Below are positions 26,210-38,700 of a stretch of 64,000 nucleotides of DNA, in pieces. Numbering within the stretch: the stretch's first letter is position 1; the number at the start of each line of letters is the position of its first letter. This stretch comes from Dillenia suffruticosa (taxonomy: Eukaryota > Streptophyta > Magnoliopsida > Dilleniales > Dilleniaceae). The DNA lies in NCBI GenBank assembly GCA_033439265.1, contig JAVTVX010000019.1:21044039-21108038 (forward strand), in the 5' to 3' direction. Below the pieces are notes generated by a model, which was not told the origin of the DNA, did not search any database, and saw only the letters and a list, made by a program, of their open reading frames with translations. Position numbers and translations under genes: made by a program.

Positions 26210-29200
26210 TCCCGATTCAATCGATCTATGAAGTGATCAGATCTGAGTAGAGAGAGAAAGAAAGAGAATGGAAGCTAGGGTTTTAGAGAGAGAAAAGAGA
26301 GAAGAGAGAGATTGAGGTGGTCCGTTAATGGTGATTTTTGGGTTTCAGTCCGTCACTGTTATGAATTTTGCAAGAGAGAGAGAGCGAGAGAGCGTGTGTG
26401 CGTATGAGAGAGAGAGAGAGAGATGAATTTGGATAGTGTTCCGGTTTTTAGGATGGTTTGATTTTTCATTTTCTGGACACAAAAAAAAAAATGGTCGCAA
26501 GGTTGGCTATATTTACATTTATACCCTTCATGTCGGAATTAACGTTATCATATCATTTAATTTATTCCCTTTTGGGTCCAATTTGCCATCACATCCGCTC
26601 TCAAGAAATAAAATCTATTTTTTGCTACTTATAAAAACCGATATTTTTTAATTAAAAAATAATATTTAAAAAATATAAACTGAACTCAACTTATTTTAAT
26701 TGAATTTTGTTTCATTTTATTTTTTATATATAATATTTTAATCAGAGTAAGCAATTGGAATTTTTTTAAAAAAATTATTAGTAAAAATATTATATATATA
26801 TATAATAAGATTTAATTTTTATTAAAGATATTTAAATTATCATTCTTTTAGTAATTTCTTAATGAAAAATCTTATATAATTTCAACCAAGTTAATTTAAG
26901 ATTTTTTTAAATGAGATCTCAATTTGGATATAGTAAAATTTAATTATTTTCTTCATTTTTTATTCAAAATATAGTATTTTTTTCATTTACAATGAAAAAT
27001 ATATATTATTTGAAAAAAAAAATGTTTTTGGTATCAAGGTAAACTTTTTTCTATAGAAAAAGATTTTAAAATATCATTTGATGTAAAATAATTTTAATTG
27101 AAATTTTAAAAATTTTAAGAAAAGAAATTTGAGGCGTGTTATTACTTACAGAACGCTGAAAAGCATAACTGTCATTTATTTGAATTTTGCCTAGCAGAAT
27201 AAAAGGGATAGAAAGAAAAAGAATATTACGTTTTATTGTATTATCAAAATTAAAAATAATATCAATAGATTTGATGTGGATTATGTTAAACTCAATTTGC
27301 ATTGATTAATTTTATTTTATTTAAAATGTTTTTAAATCAAAATAAAAACCGTAATAGTAGGGAATTCTGTAATTAAAAATCTACTTTTTTTTTTTTATAA
27401 AATAATTGTTTTTTCAATTTTTTATATTAAAAATTAATTTTAATTAAATCTAATCTCAATTTTTTAATTAGGGGTGTAAAATAATTATAATGATTTTAAT
27501 TTCTTTTATTTAGTATTTGAATAAATAGTTGTGTAACTAATGAAATAAGGATAATTATTTTTATTTAATTCATTATTTATGCAATTATTGTAGAATTGAA
27601 ATGTTGAGATAAAATGAAATAAAATGAATAAATCAAAATTTAGATTTTTAATAATTCAAAACTTTGCATATTTTTCATGATCTTGTGGGTTGAAAAGAGA
27701 CGAGTGATGCCAAGGGTATATTGGGTAATTCAGCGAATTACTCTTTTTCTTACTTAATCCTTTCGCTTAGAGCCAGGTTAAACATTATTTGGTTAAAGTT
27801 GAAAAAATGGTTTTGTCTAAACTATTTTTTAAAATTTTGAATAGTTTATAAGGCATTTAGTTCAGTTTTGAATATAAACAAATTTTAATTTGATTTATTT
27901 GAACAATTATCAGTTTTAATAATTTTTAGTACGATCAAATTGAATTAATTAAAAATATTATATATTTTTTAGATAAGTTTTATTTATATAAATATTATTA
28001 TAATATTATAATTAAAATTTAAAAGAGAAAAAATATCATAATTGATAAAATATTTTAAAAAATGAAAAATCTAAAAAAGAGAGTATAAAAATAATGAAAA
28101 ATTTTCAATTTTTACCTTTTGATTTAATTTTTGTATTTCTAACATGACTATTCTAAAATAGAAAATCTTAAAAATGAGCATGTACAATAATTAATGAAAA
28201 GTTTTAAATTTTCATTTTTTGATTTGATATTTCTATTTTTAAAATGATTATTATAAGAGAGAAAAACCTAAAAATGAAAGCGCACAAACAATTAATGCAA
28301 AGTTTTTCATTTCCACCGTTTGATTTGACATTTCTAATTCCAATGTGGCTCTGTCACTCCTAAGTCACAAACTTAAAGTTTTGAACGCATACATCCATCA
28401 AGAAAAAAAAAATTAAAACATTTCCCATAAAAAAAAATTTCAAAATTGACACAATATGTCGAGTTTTCAAAACTCGACATGCACTGTTCATACATATCAA
28501 GTTTTAAAAACCGAACAAATTTAAAAAAAAATTGAATAATGTATGGCAAGAGTCAACTCTCGACATGTACTGTTCCCTTCCCTCCCCACCTATCTCTCTC
28601 CCTCCTTCCCTCCCCCTCTCTCTCCTCCCAAAATCTAAGGGAGGGAGGTGGAACCCACCACCCTCTCTCTATCTCTCTCTGCCTCCCTCCCTTTCTCTCT
28701 CTCACTCTTTGATTGAGAGAGGGAGGGAAGGAGAAAGAGAGGCAGGGAGGGAGAGCACAATGCATGTCGAGAGTTTAACTCTCGATATGCACTGTTCAAC
28801 TCTCGACATGCACTGTTCTTTTATTTTAAAAATACGTCGAGTTTTTAAAACTTAACATACATGAATAGTGCATGTCGAGTTTTCAAATTTTGACATATTA
28901 TGTTAATTTTGAAAAAAAAAATTGTGAATATATGCGTACAAAGCTCCACAAACTTATCCTCGGCCTGTCCCTCTTCTCCTTCAATTTCTCTCATTTCCCT
29001 TTGTTTTAGCTACTTTTATACTCGATTTCACTATCATGCTATTTTCTTGCACAATACCACGACAGATTTTAGAATTAAAAGTAATTATTTTGTTTTGAAT
29101 ATTTTTTTTATTTTTAAAATTTCTTTTTAGTACTAAAAAATTAAATTTTATGATTGATTGGAAGATGGGAAGACACAAAAGTTTTAAAAGTAAATTTAGT

Positions 29201-31512
29201 TAAAAGGTTTTATATTTTATTATTTTGTTTGAAATTTATAAAATAATATTTAATGAATTAAAATTATAAATAAATTTTGAATTTTAAAATTAAATTTTAT
29301 AGTCATAAGTTGATATAAAAATTATTTAGTAAAAATTTTTAATAATTTGATTAATTTGAATAATTAAATCGAATTAATTATCTAATTTGATTAAATAATT
29401 AATTGATTTTTATTTATTCGATTAATTTATAATTATAAAAATTATATAATCAAATTAAATTAATTATTTTAATTTTAATCATTTTATTATAGTTCTATAA
29501 AATACCCTCGGGAGCCGTCGATCAAATCCCGGCGACCAAACCCAGGTTTCCCGTAAAACGCCCCCTTAGGCGCGGATGATTGACACGTTATGTTGCAGCT
29601 GTTTCAAGCTTGTTTGTCCTTTTGTTTTTTTTTGTTTTTTTTTTTTTTTTTATTTACCTTTTTTGTATGAGAATCAATGTCAGGCAAATGATCTTTAAAC
29701 GAAACCTCACGACCAAAAACCAACCAACTATGATAACAAAAAATTTTTATCCCACTAAATAGAATTACTTATATGAATCATATTATGCTATTGCCTAAAA
29801 TATTAAAAATAAGGACACATCAATTCGCCTCCCTAAGAACTCGATGTAAGAGAAAAAACTAAAATTAAATGTCTTCAAGTACTCGTTTGATAGAAATTTT
29901 TTAAAATTTTTATTTTATTTATAAAAAAAATAAAAATTAATAATTTTTAAAATAAATTTAAAATTATTTAATAATTTTACTTTTAAAAACAAACTGATTT
30001 TATAAATTTTGAAATAAAGTTAAAAATTAAAAGGAAAGAGAAAACATGAAAGTAAATGAATTTATGATATGAATATATTTGAAATTTCATATATTTTAAG
30101 TGAGAATATAAATAAAAGAAAAAAAATATTTTCTAAAAAACCTGTAATATAAAAAATAAGAAACAAAAACTCCTTTCAGGCGTTTTTTCTTAAAAAATTA
30201 TTTTAAAAATTTTTATTTATAAAAGAAACTATTTGATATTTGATAGTGTTTCTCTTTGTAAGGAGAAAAGAAGTAAAAAAAAGACCTATCAAACGAGCAC
30301 TGATTCTACACCTTGCACCACCAACTTAATTTCATTAGCGGCAATATCAGCTTGCGAAATGATTTTACCAATGTCTAAATTATTCAACTCCAAAATGGTA
30401 TTAATAAAATTTTACCGATGTTTAAATTATTTGGCTCCAAAATGGTATTAAAACTGCCAATATTCTGAGCCAATTTAACACCAAGGAGGCCCCCATCACC
30501 TTTGCTCCATCCACCACGGACGCATCTAAAATTTGACCGTAAGATATCAATAGACATTTAAGTTCGTGTGATGGATATTATATTTTTTAATTAAATATCA
30601 AATTTAAAATTTAAAAATAAAAAAAAAATTATGATAAGAAATCAACTCTATTAAATTAGATTTTTATATATAATTAAATTAAATTAATCAAAATAGGGGG
30701 AAAAAAATTATCACGGGACAGTGATAGCAAAACTTCCTCGTTAAAATTCTCAATAATCACTCCAAGAGCAATCTTTCCTTCCCTGACTTGCTCTAACCTC
30801 GGGAGTTGCATTTTCCTTTCTAACCTCAGTGACATTCTGAGCTTTATTCTTGCACCACGAATTGAGATTGAAAATTATTTTTAAAGGTATCTGCTTCTAT
30901 AGTAGTCTTATTGTTTAATAAGCGGGCCAATAATATTGAAATTGACAGAAATCTCCTTGTTTATGCCGCTATAAAATTAAAAATAAAATAAAATTACATG
31001 TGAAAAATTCATATAATATTACGACATATGATTTTATCTTTTGTTTTTCTTTTTTTTTTTTCTTTTTTTTTTCTTTTTTTGAATTTTGTTGCAAAGTAAA
31101 AAATACACAAGTAAATTGCAAATGACATGGAGGAAAGTGTTATAAAATAACTATAGAGATTTTTTTTTTCAATTAGCATTACTCGGGTTTTAGAATGCTC
31201 CAGCTTCCCCTTCGACTCCGAACATAGGCAAAAGTCCAGCTCAAATCCGAGGCCTTGATTTCGTGTCGTCATTCATGATATGACTTAAAAAGTCCGGGCA
31301 CTTTTCCGGGCAATCGTTTGTTCAAATGCCTGACAAACCCTCGCTGATTCAATTAAAATTTTCCTTTTTTTTTATTTTTTCAGTCCCATCTCTTTGAACC
31401 CACTTCTGAATATGCTACAGCTTAAATGATTCTTACCCAATTTTAGACCACGGTCTCCACTGCTTGTACAAATTTCACTTCTTTACACCCAAATTACACA
31501 TCAATCAATAAA
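26210..31512. other. Spacer between BIG and the PPR pseudogene
   Basis: The first 200 bp upstream of the BIG ATG are rich in GA/AG runs (26240-26420) and probably hold its 5' UTR and promoter; no TATA box stands out. From about 26600 to 31500 the DNA is extremely AT-rich, with no credible coding frame. A foldback element lies at about 28379-28946. Degenerate repeat-family sequence recurs near 30551-30700. A poly-T-rich segment sits at about 31040-31080. Confidence 0.65.
28379..28946. mobile_element. Foldback / long inverted-repeat element with CTCGACATGCACTGTTC motifs
   Basis: The left core (about 28441-28511) matches the reverse complement of the right core (about 28834-28911) over about 70 bp at roughly 75-80% by eye. 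Weaker matching extends outward to an ACGCATA motif at each end. At least six direct or inverted copies of a CTCGACATGCACTGTTC-like unit occur. The centre is CT-rich on the left and GA-rich on the right and can also pair with itself. No coding sequence is present. This is a foldback or MITE-type element, or a hairpin locus. Confidence 0.6.
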
Positions 31513-34148
31513 GTGTCAAAAACCCATCAATTTGTTCAATTGAAGACCTCAATTTTGCCAAAACCCACAATTTATAATTCCCGAAAACTTATTTCCCAAG
31601 TGGGTATACTTGATAATGCTGAAATTAGAGAAGATGAGAGGGTTAAGTTTAGGTGGGTTGAGATTGGGAATGAGGTTAGTGAAGAACAAAAAGATTCTAT
31701 ATCTCAATTGCCAGTAAAGTTGACCAGAAGGTGTAAAGCAGTGTTGAAGCAGATTATATGCTTCTCTTCTGAGAAGGCTTGCTTGTCTGAGTTATTGGGT
31801 GCATGGGTGAAGATAATGAAGCCCAGAACAGCTGATTGGCTCGCCGTTCTTAAAGAGTTGAAAAGGATTGATCATCCATTGCTTCTTCAGGTACTCCTCA
31901 AGCAAGTTGACACTTTTGTATGAAGTTCAAGTATTCTTTGTTTAATCTTTTTGGTTGGTGGTTCATCTGTATTTTGGATAACCTTGCCGACGACGGAGTA
32001 ATCATCCACTTATGTTTATTTTTCTCTGGAAATAATTTTTTTGAAGTTAATTGCTTTGTGAACAAGATAAATTTCCATGCTTGCAGTCTTCTTCAGTGAG
32101 ACTAATGCTCCTTTTAACTGGTGGAGGCTTGCTTTGATTCTTGGGATAATGTTGTCAAGGAATAGCGGATAATGTTGGACCAGTCTTTCTTAATTCTGAG
32201 GGCGTAACGATAACAATGCCAAAATCAGCAGGGTCGTCTTTCATGCGAATTATGTTGCTTTGCTAGATAGATGGATCTATGTGTGCTGCTGCTCGCTGAT
32301 TCTGCCTTCCAGTCCTTCAGAGGACAGTGAGTTCCTCATGTAATTACCAAGTCATCTTTTAAATTGTTCAATGTAATTTGAGATAAAAGTTCCTTTTTTT
32401 TTGGGGGGGGGGGGGGCGGGGACACAGACCTAAGCACAGAATCAAATAAATAATGCGAAGGTTTCTCTGTGTTTCTTGCGGTGTATGTTTTTGGTACTGG
32501 GGATGCCTAAAAGAAAAGGGTAGCAACCTATGGCCCTTTCCTTGGCATGTAACATTGCCTAGACTTACGACTCCAAATAGAGAGCTCTCAACTTCTTTGC
32601 ATTGCAATAGAGGGGTAGGCAGTGCAAATCAGATGGTTGTTTTCCTCTCCCTATCTCTCTGTCAACGCCTCTAAAGGAAATTATAAAAAAAAAAAAAAAA
32701 TGGAACGTTGTGGTTCTATTACCCCCTTTGTTCTACTTGGCAGCATCGTTTGGGTTCCTGCTGTCATTCACCACCAGTTGGCAAGTCTGCTTGTGGCTCC
32801 ATATATTCCTTCTCTCATCTCTTCGTCCTCTGCTAAGCTTCTTCCAGTGTGGGTGGAACATTTTGTGTAACTTTTTCTCAATATTTCAATTCTTACCTTG
32901 TTATTCTTATTTTTTATTTTCTCTTACTTGTGGTATTTTCCCTACATTTGTCATTGTGATGCTACGCTTTTAGAAAGGAACTGTGGTGCACAAGTAATCT
33001 GGAAGGAAATTGAAATGTTTCAATTGATCTCTTGTTTTATTGTGAGAAACAAGGTCCCAATATTGGTAAGCAAATATGGGAAATAAATTACTGGTATCCA
33101 GTGTTAATCTGTTTGAATTTACTTTCTCGTAATTAAAATGGACAAAAAGAAGCAAAAATTTAATTGCATTTTCAGAAATTTAACCAATCACTAGAAAATG
33201 TGTTCTACATGTAGACTACCATATTGAAGAATATGCTCCTGGCCGAATCAACAGGGCCATTTTTTCCATATAAAGTTGGTCAATTGGTGAGAGTGGATGG
33301 TAAAATTATATTGGTGATCTTTCTTAGATGCACTGAATGAATCCTTGTGCTGCATTAATTAGGTTGCAGAATTTCTCTACTAGAAGAATCTTTTGAGGCC
33401 AATGTCCGAGATTATACCAAAATAGTCCATGGTTATGCAAAACAAAACGAGTTCAAGATGCCGAAAGTACTCTCTTGGAAATGAAAAAGAAAGGTTTCAT
33501 CTGTGATCAGGTTATACTAACAGCTATGATTGACATGTAAAATTAAGCCGGCAACCTTAAGCTGGCTGAAGAAACATTTGAACAGATAATGCTGCTTGGA
33601 CAACCTTTGGATAAGAGGTCTTATGGCTCAATGATCATGGCTTATATAAGAGCCGGAATGCTTGATCGAGGTGAAATTCTAATTAGAGAAATGGAAGCTC
33701 AAGAAATAAATGCTGGGAGTGAGGTCTTCAAAGCTCTGCTAAGAGCATATTCCATGGCAGGTGATAGTGAAGAAGCTCAAAGGGTGTTTGATGCGATTCA
33801 ATTATCCAGGACTCCTCCGGATGCTAAGATATGTGGCCTTCTCATTAATGCTTATGCACTGGCTGGTCGGAGCCGACAGGCATGAAGTGCATTTGAGAAC
33901 ATGAGGGCAGTTGGTATTCAACCAACTGATAAGTGTGTGGCTTTGGTTTTGGCTGCATATGAAAGAGAAAATAATTTAATAAGGCTCTGGGCTTGCTAAT
34001 AAGTTTAGAGAAGAATGGTAAAATGGTAGCAAAAGAAGCTTCGGAGTTGCTGGTTGCATGGTTTAAAAGGCTAGGGGTAGTACAAGAGGTGGAGATGATT
34101 TTGAGACAGCATGCTTCAGAAGAAAATCAACAGGCTCCTTCTTCCTAG
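31513..34148 (+). pseudogene. Decayed PPR gene resembling Arabidopsis At1g01970
   Basis: Exon 1 (31513-31890) and exon 2 (33363-34148) together align in order with a PPR protein of about 400 residues, as I recall At1g01970. Landmarks are FRWVEIGNE, SQLPVKLTRRCKA, FSSEKACLSELLGAW, TADWLAVLKELKRIDHP, EESFEANVRDYTKIVHGYAKQNE, DKRSYGSMIMAYIRAGML and PTDKCVALVLAAYE. The family would be an RNA-binding helical-repeat protein, usually organellar. Breaks: the start position is GTG and no in-frame ATG lies upstream; single-base losses occur near 33373, 33452 and 33979; stops occur at 33538-33540, 33544-33546 and 33883-33885. The last shift restores a frame ending in a TAG at 34146-34148. Three substitutions to stop plus a lost start argue against sequencing error alone. 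Confidence 0.88.
31891..33362 (+). other. Former intron of the PPR pseudogene (1472 bp)
   Basis: The remnant borders are CAG/GTACTC at 31890/31891 and TTAG/GTTGCAG at 33362/33363. Inside is a T9-G14 tract at 32394-32416 and no supported gene; frames at 32453-32973 are low-complexity or unrelated. Confidence 0.75.
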
Positions 34149-34725
34149 TCCATTTCAAAGTTCTTACTCTTTTTGTATCTTTGTGTAAAAATGCATATTC
34201 CTTCGTGCCGTTGTGTTAAGAGTTGTTGCAAAGATGCGGAGAGTTTGAAGGCAACTCTCATTCACTCCTTCAGAGCTGCCACGCCGTGTCAGAATCACCC
34301 ACCTTTGAGTAAGTGCTTGCAGAGACTGCTATCAGTTCGCTTCTTGGTGATTTATTAAAGGGGGTCATGCATCTGGCACAGTGTTCTGAACCAGGAATTC
34401 ATTGCTTGATTTTACTCGACCTCTGTTGTTGCCTTTGTATTGTCATCAATAAGACTGAAGTATATTCCTGCAGCTCTTAAATTGCTAAAAAATTTGCTCT
34501 TCTGCATTTGAACCGGAGATTTATATATCCGGTTTGTTATTACATCATATTTAATTTTATCATTATGCTGTTTATGTACGGTGGTCGTAAAATTGACAGA
34601 AAATTATTGCTCTTTCCCAGTCATATAGCTGTGGGTGTTTCGTGGATATACACAATTTGCTGCTGGATTATTTTCACAAGAGATTGATGAATTGAACATT
34701 GGCACGTTATTGACTTCAATGGACG

Positions 34726-34756
<31 letters not shown>

Positions 34757-35552
34757 GCCCCTACCCTTTGTAGTCATCAAACCATTTGTTGCTTGAATGC
34801 GATCCTTGACCCACTGCGTTTTTTTTAATACCTTGGTCTGGATCTCAAACACACCAAGTTACATATCAACTTGCATACCAGTGAAACCCCTGTCCCCGAC
34901 AATTAGCCATAATTTTTGCTTTTCAGTATTTTCCCCCAAAGGACATATTGGATGGAAGTGTCATATTATGAGGAGAATGGGGTAAAATATTTACTTTCTT
35001 AAATTCTACCTTAGTCATTGGATGAAAATGAGGGAACCCCCCCCCCCCCGGGCGCCACTCTCTCTATATATACTATTTAAAATATATTTTTTCTCTCTGT
35101 TAGAAAACTTCCGTTCTCTCTCTTTCACTCTCTAAAAAGGGGGAAATACGAGAAAGTATTGCCAAAAAAAGTTTTCAACAAGTGAGAGTTTCTTCCAATT
35201 CAACTATATAAGGGGAAAAAAATAATTTTTATAAGAATAAATATTATCATCCAAATTTACTCTCCGACTATGCGCCTTAAAAATTAAAATATCATAGCAA
35301 TGCATGGATGTAAAAGGAAAAAAAAAATGCAGAGCTCATCATATCTTTTGTCTAAAATTTTTTGATCATCTACCGATCTCAAAAGAAGATAACAAGGAAT
35401 AGATAATTAAAAGAAAAACAAAAAAGGAAAAAAGAAGATTAGTTATTCCAATTTCTTGCCCACTAAAATTGATCTCAACTGGCTTTGGATGATTTCTAAG
35501 GCAAGTATTACTAGTTAATAAACAAGGGTCAGTTCAGTACTCAATAGGGTCT
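34149..35552. other. Spacer between PPR pseudogene and LBD18-like gene
   Basis: No coding frame is supported. It holds a GA run at about 34725-34758, a C13 tract at 35037-35049 and, toward 35552, the probable 3' UTR of the minus-strand LBD18-like gene. Confidence 0.6.
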
Positions 35553-38461
35553 TCACTTCGAGAGTGGTGGTGGAGGAGATGCTTCTGTGCATGGCATGTG
35601 ACCAGCCATGGGCGGAAAGTTATGCCTTTGGAGGAGTTCACGTGCCAATGCTTGAAGATCGCCACCACCTCCTACAGCGGATGACATCTCTGACGGATTT
35701 CTTATGCCTTCGCCTCCATATTGTCTTGGAATTTCCATTTGCCTTTGCTGCATTATCCATGAAGTTTGTTGGTGCGCTATTGGATCAAAAAGTGATGATA
35801 GATCATAAGATGCAGTCACAGATGAAGCCGATGGTAGGTCGGATATAGAGAGTGGCGGAGGTGATAGCAGTGATGGTGGTGGTGGCTGTGACGGAGGTGG
35901 TGGTGGTGAGGGAAGCTCAAGTGTTGCTAGGTGGGCTTGTAAGTATGAAAGCTCTGCTTGTAAGTTCACCACCTGCATTAATATGTTTAATTGAGACAAG
36001 AAATAAGCATAAGAAAATCATTTTTTTTTTATGTAATGGCTCTAAAATAACAAATATAAAAAATATCTCTTGATAATGTTATTGTGGCATGCTTCTTTGT
36101 CATCTCTTGTTTGAATATATCTATATTTTTTGTAATTGATAGATTAGTATTTGATTTTATTATCTGATTAATCTAACTCAAACTATTGCCGAATCTTTTA
36201 TAGGGGGAGCTCTCCTAACATAATTTTTTTTATTCTCAAAATTCAAATATAAATTTTGATTAAAATATTTAATATTTTTCCTACATGGTATCTCACATTA
36301 ATTGACAATGGGCTGAAGGGAGCAAGCTGAGCTGGTTTTGGTGAACGGGCTCATTTGAGCCCACTTTCTAGGACAAGATGATCAAAACCCAATCCTAAGA
36401 GAAAGAAAAATGGCATGGGGGTTTTCTTGCACCTATTACAAATTATTCATTTTAAGAACTTTATTTTTTCTTTTTTTCTTTATTTTGCGGGGATAAAGCG
36501 AATGGCAGAAGAGGGAAGCCTCATTAGAACAATGTCTAACAGCTTAGTACTAATTTAAGAATCTTCACAAACTGAAATATCTGAAAAGGTTCCAGCTTAA
36601 GAACATGTATACGAGTAAATGAGACATTAGAATCTAGGTTACATTTGTTTAATTATGATGTTTCTTGTATTGGTCTCGTAAGAATGTATAATGTCAGAGT
36701 TGTATATACTTTATGAAAAGTGAAGCCAAAACAAATCAAGTCAGACAGGTAAAAGAAACTGCAAAGGTTCAGCAAATGTACACCTAAAGACACACAAAGG
36801 ACCTAAGTACACATAAAACTTAATTATTAGACTAGCAAAATATGGGTGTACAAACATGATGGCCATGCTTATTTTATTGTAGATTAAGCAATAATTTGAT
36901 GTTATAGGAATATTAGGCGCACGAACTTAATTATTGTCGAGTGTAAATTGTAGAACAAGGAAGTAGAATATGCAGCCTTTGAACTAGGACAAATCAAAAG
37001 CCCCAGAATAAGAAATGCCATCATAGACCGACCATTTCCTTAATAACTGGAAAAATCTTCATTAGTTGCAGAGGAAACATGGTACATTGTAGGGTACCCC
37101 ATTGTTGTGTACCTCGACCACATTATATCTTAATCAATTGTGTCTGGGTTTCAGCAAAAGAATTTAAATGTACCCTCGGTTGGTACCTCCAATGTACGTG
37201 CTACCTCTAACTTTTATAATCAAATTCCTCAAAAGGGTTTTGTTTTTAGATCGATCTTCTTCGATTACCCATGTGCTTAGGATCACATTCCTCAATGATG
37301 TTGTAGGTACTCTTTGAAGCATCTATGGTGAATTCAACAAAGACCCCATCAAGTGATCATCAGATTTACACGTATGAGTAAAATAATCTTAAAGTAGATT
37401 TTTTCTTTAAGTTTTTGGTTTGTGTGATATTCAACTATGTATATACAAGCTGAGTGATTCTCCACCCACTGCCCTGTAGGTTTTCAATCAAACCAAGCCC
37501 TAGCTGATTGATTTTTTTTTTGGGGGGGGGGGGGGAAGAATTATTCAAAGGACAGATAAATTCTATATTGCAATGACTCTGCCGATTCCACTGCCTTCCT
37601 CTATAATGGACTGAACATTGGAAAAAACTTAAATGGGCGTTTTCGTTAACTCAATCCCGTCTAATAAAGTTACCATAAATAGTCTATAATACTTGCACAT
37701 TATATCAACATATTAACCAAAAGTGCAAATGAGCAAAAGGAAATGCCTAATTAAATATCTTTTCAAATTCCAAAATTGGCAGCAAAAGTGAAAATAAGGA
37801 GAAAACCAATTTTCCCAAAAAAAAAAAAAGTCGGAGTATAGTCTCATAGTAATTTTTCAAGAGCACTCACTTGAGGATTAATCAAATTAAATTGATTAAA
37901 TTAATAGAAATAGCCAAATCAAACATGAAGTTCAACTGGGTACTAACTTGATTCATAATTTAATAGAAGTAATCTTGACTTATATACACCCACACTAGAT
38001 CATGTGCAATTAAAAATCAAAACTTTATATAGAAGAAATATCGTATGAATAAAAAATCAAAATCCAATGACCTTATCTTAATTAGGGTAAGAGCCAAAAC
38101 TGTGCACCTGTTGTTGAAGAGCAAAGATATGAGCCACACAACCGTACACCGGGTCACGGAGGCGAGCTTGAGCCTCATAGCAAATGGTGACCACCGCGTC
38201 GAGCCGCTTGTGAACCGGGATATGGAGGAGGAGCTTAGACACGTTGCTTGCTCCAAACACCTTGTGCACCGCCGCAAAATGAGCAGCTCCTTGTTCTGAA
38301 TCAAAATATGGTGCAAATATGCATCCTGCCACACACTTCCTCCTCAAGAATTTGCATGCACCGCATGGTCCTCCTCCACCACCACCTCCGCTACCACTGC
38401 TGTTGCCACCGCTGCTACCACCACCGCCACAAGTGCTACTACTACTAGGGTTTCCACTCAT
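35553..38461 (-). CDS. LBD18: LOB-domain transcription factor, LBD18 type
   Basis: Two exons (38461-38108 and 35972-35553) join as LQQQ-VVNLQ, giving 257 residues. The product is a class I LOB-domain DNA-binding protein of the nucleus. A Gly/Ser-rich N-terminus precedes the zinc motif C33-x2-C36-x6-C43-x3-C47; then follow the GAS block ([16 protein letters not shown], about 61-76) and a leucine-zipper-like L115-x6-L122-x3-L126-x6-L133. The C-terminus is Pro/Ser-rich (about 140-175), then Gln- and Gly-rich, and retains a [10 protein letters not shown] motif. The [14 protein letters not shown] segment and the tail match LBD18 better than LBD16, LBD29 or LBD30. In Arabidopsis LBD18 acts downstream of ARF7/19 in lateral root formation and in tracheary element differentiation; the role here is inferred. 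It lies head-to-head with the LBD19-like gene. Confidence 0.92.
35973..38107 (-). other. LBD18-like intron (2135 bp)
   Basis: The GT-AG intron sits at the family-conserved position after the LQQQ of the LOB domain. It contains a T10-G14 compound tract at 37512-37535. I saw no gene. Confidence 0.88.
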
Positions 38462-38501
38462 TTTTTCTAATTTGGTAGGGTTTTTTTGTGGGGGAGGAGT
38501 T

Positions 38502-38507
38502 TCACAT
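38502..38507 (-). promoter_or_regulatory. Start-stop upstream ORF (ATGTGA) in LBD18-like leader
   Basis: On the minus strand an ATG is followed at once by TGA, 40 nt upstream of the LBD18-like start codon. It lies in the probable 5' UTR. Such minimal uORFs can stall ribosomes, but function here is unproven. Confidence 0.45.
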
Positions 38508-38509
38508 GA

Positions 38510-38518
38510 TTAGGGTTT
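38510..38518 (-). promoter_or_regulatory. Telo-box AAACCCTAA near LBD18-like start
   Basis: On the minus strand AAACCCTAA occurs about 50 nt upstream of the ATG, with two related ACCCTA motifs nearby. Telo-boxes are known to bind TRB proteins and help recruit Polycomb complexes in Arabidopsis. Confidence 0.5.
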
Positions 38519-38674
38519 TTAGGGTTAGAAAAGATGGTGATGATTGTGATGTGGAGTGGAGGAGGAGAGAAAGAAGAATATGAAGGAGGAAAGGGGAGTT
38601 ATGTAGGGTTGGGTGGGGTGGGATTTTTTTGGGTTTGTTTAATTTGGATTTGGATGTGCGTGAGTGTAAGAGAG

Positions 38675-38700
38675 TGTTTTTATTTAAAAAGCACTATATG
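38675..38700 (-). promoter_or_regulatory. Candidate TATA region of LBD18-like gene
   Basis: On the minus strand a TTTTTAAATAAAAA tract lies about 220-230 bp upstream of the ATG, preceded by an ATATAG motif. The assignment is positional only. Confidence 0.3.

Noticed and set aside
28532..28855. 107-residue Pro/Ser/Leu frame
   Set aside because: It is a translation of the CT-rich core of the foldback element.
32453..32973. Overlapping 73-87 residue frames inside the PPR intron
   Set aside because: They lie between the former splice sites of the pseudogene and resemble nothing; probably chance frames.
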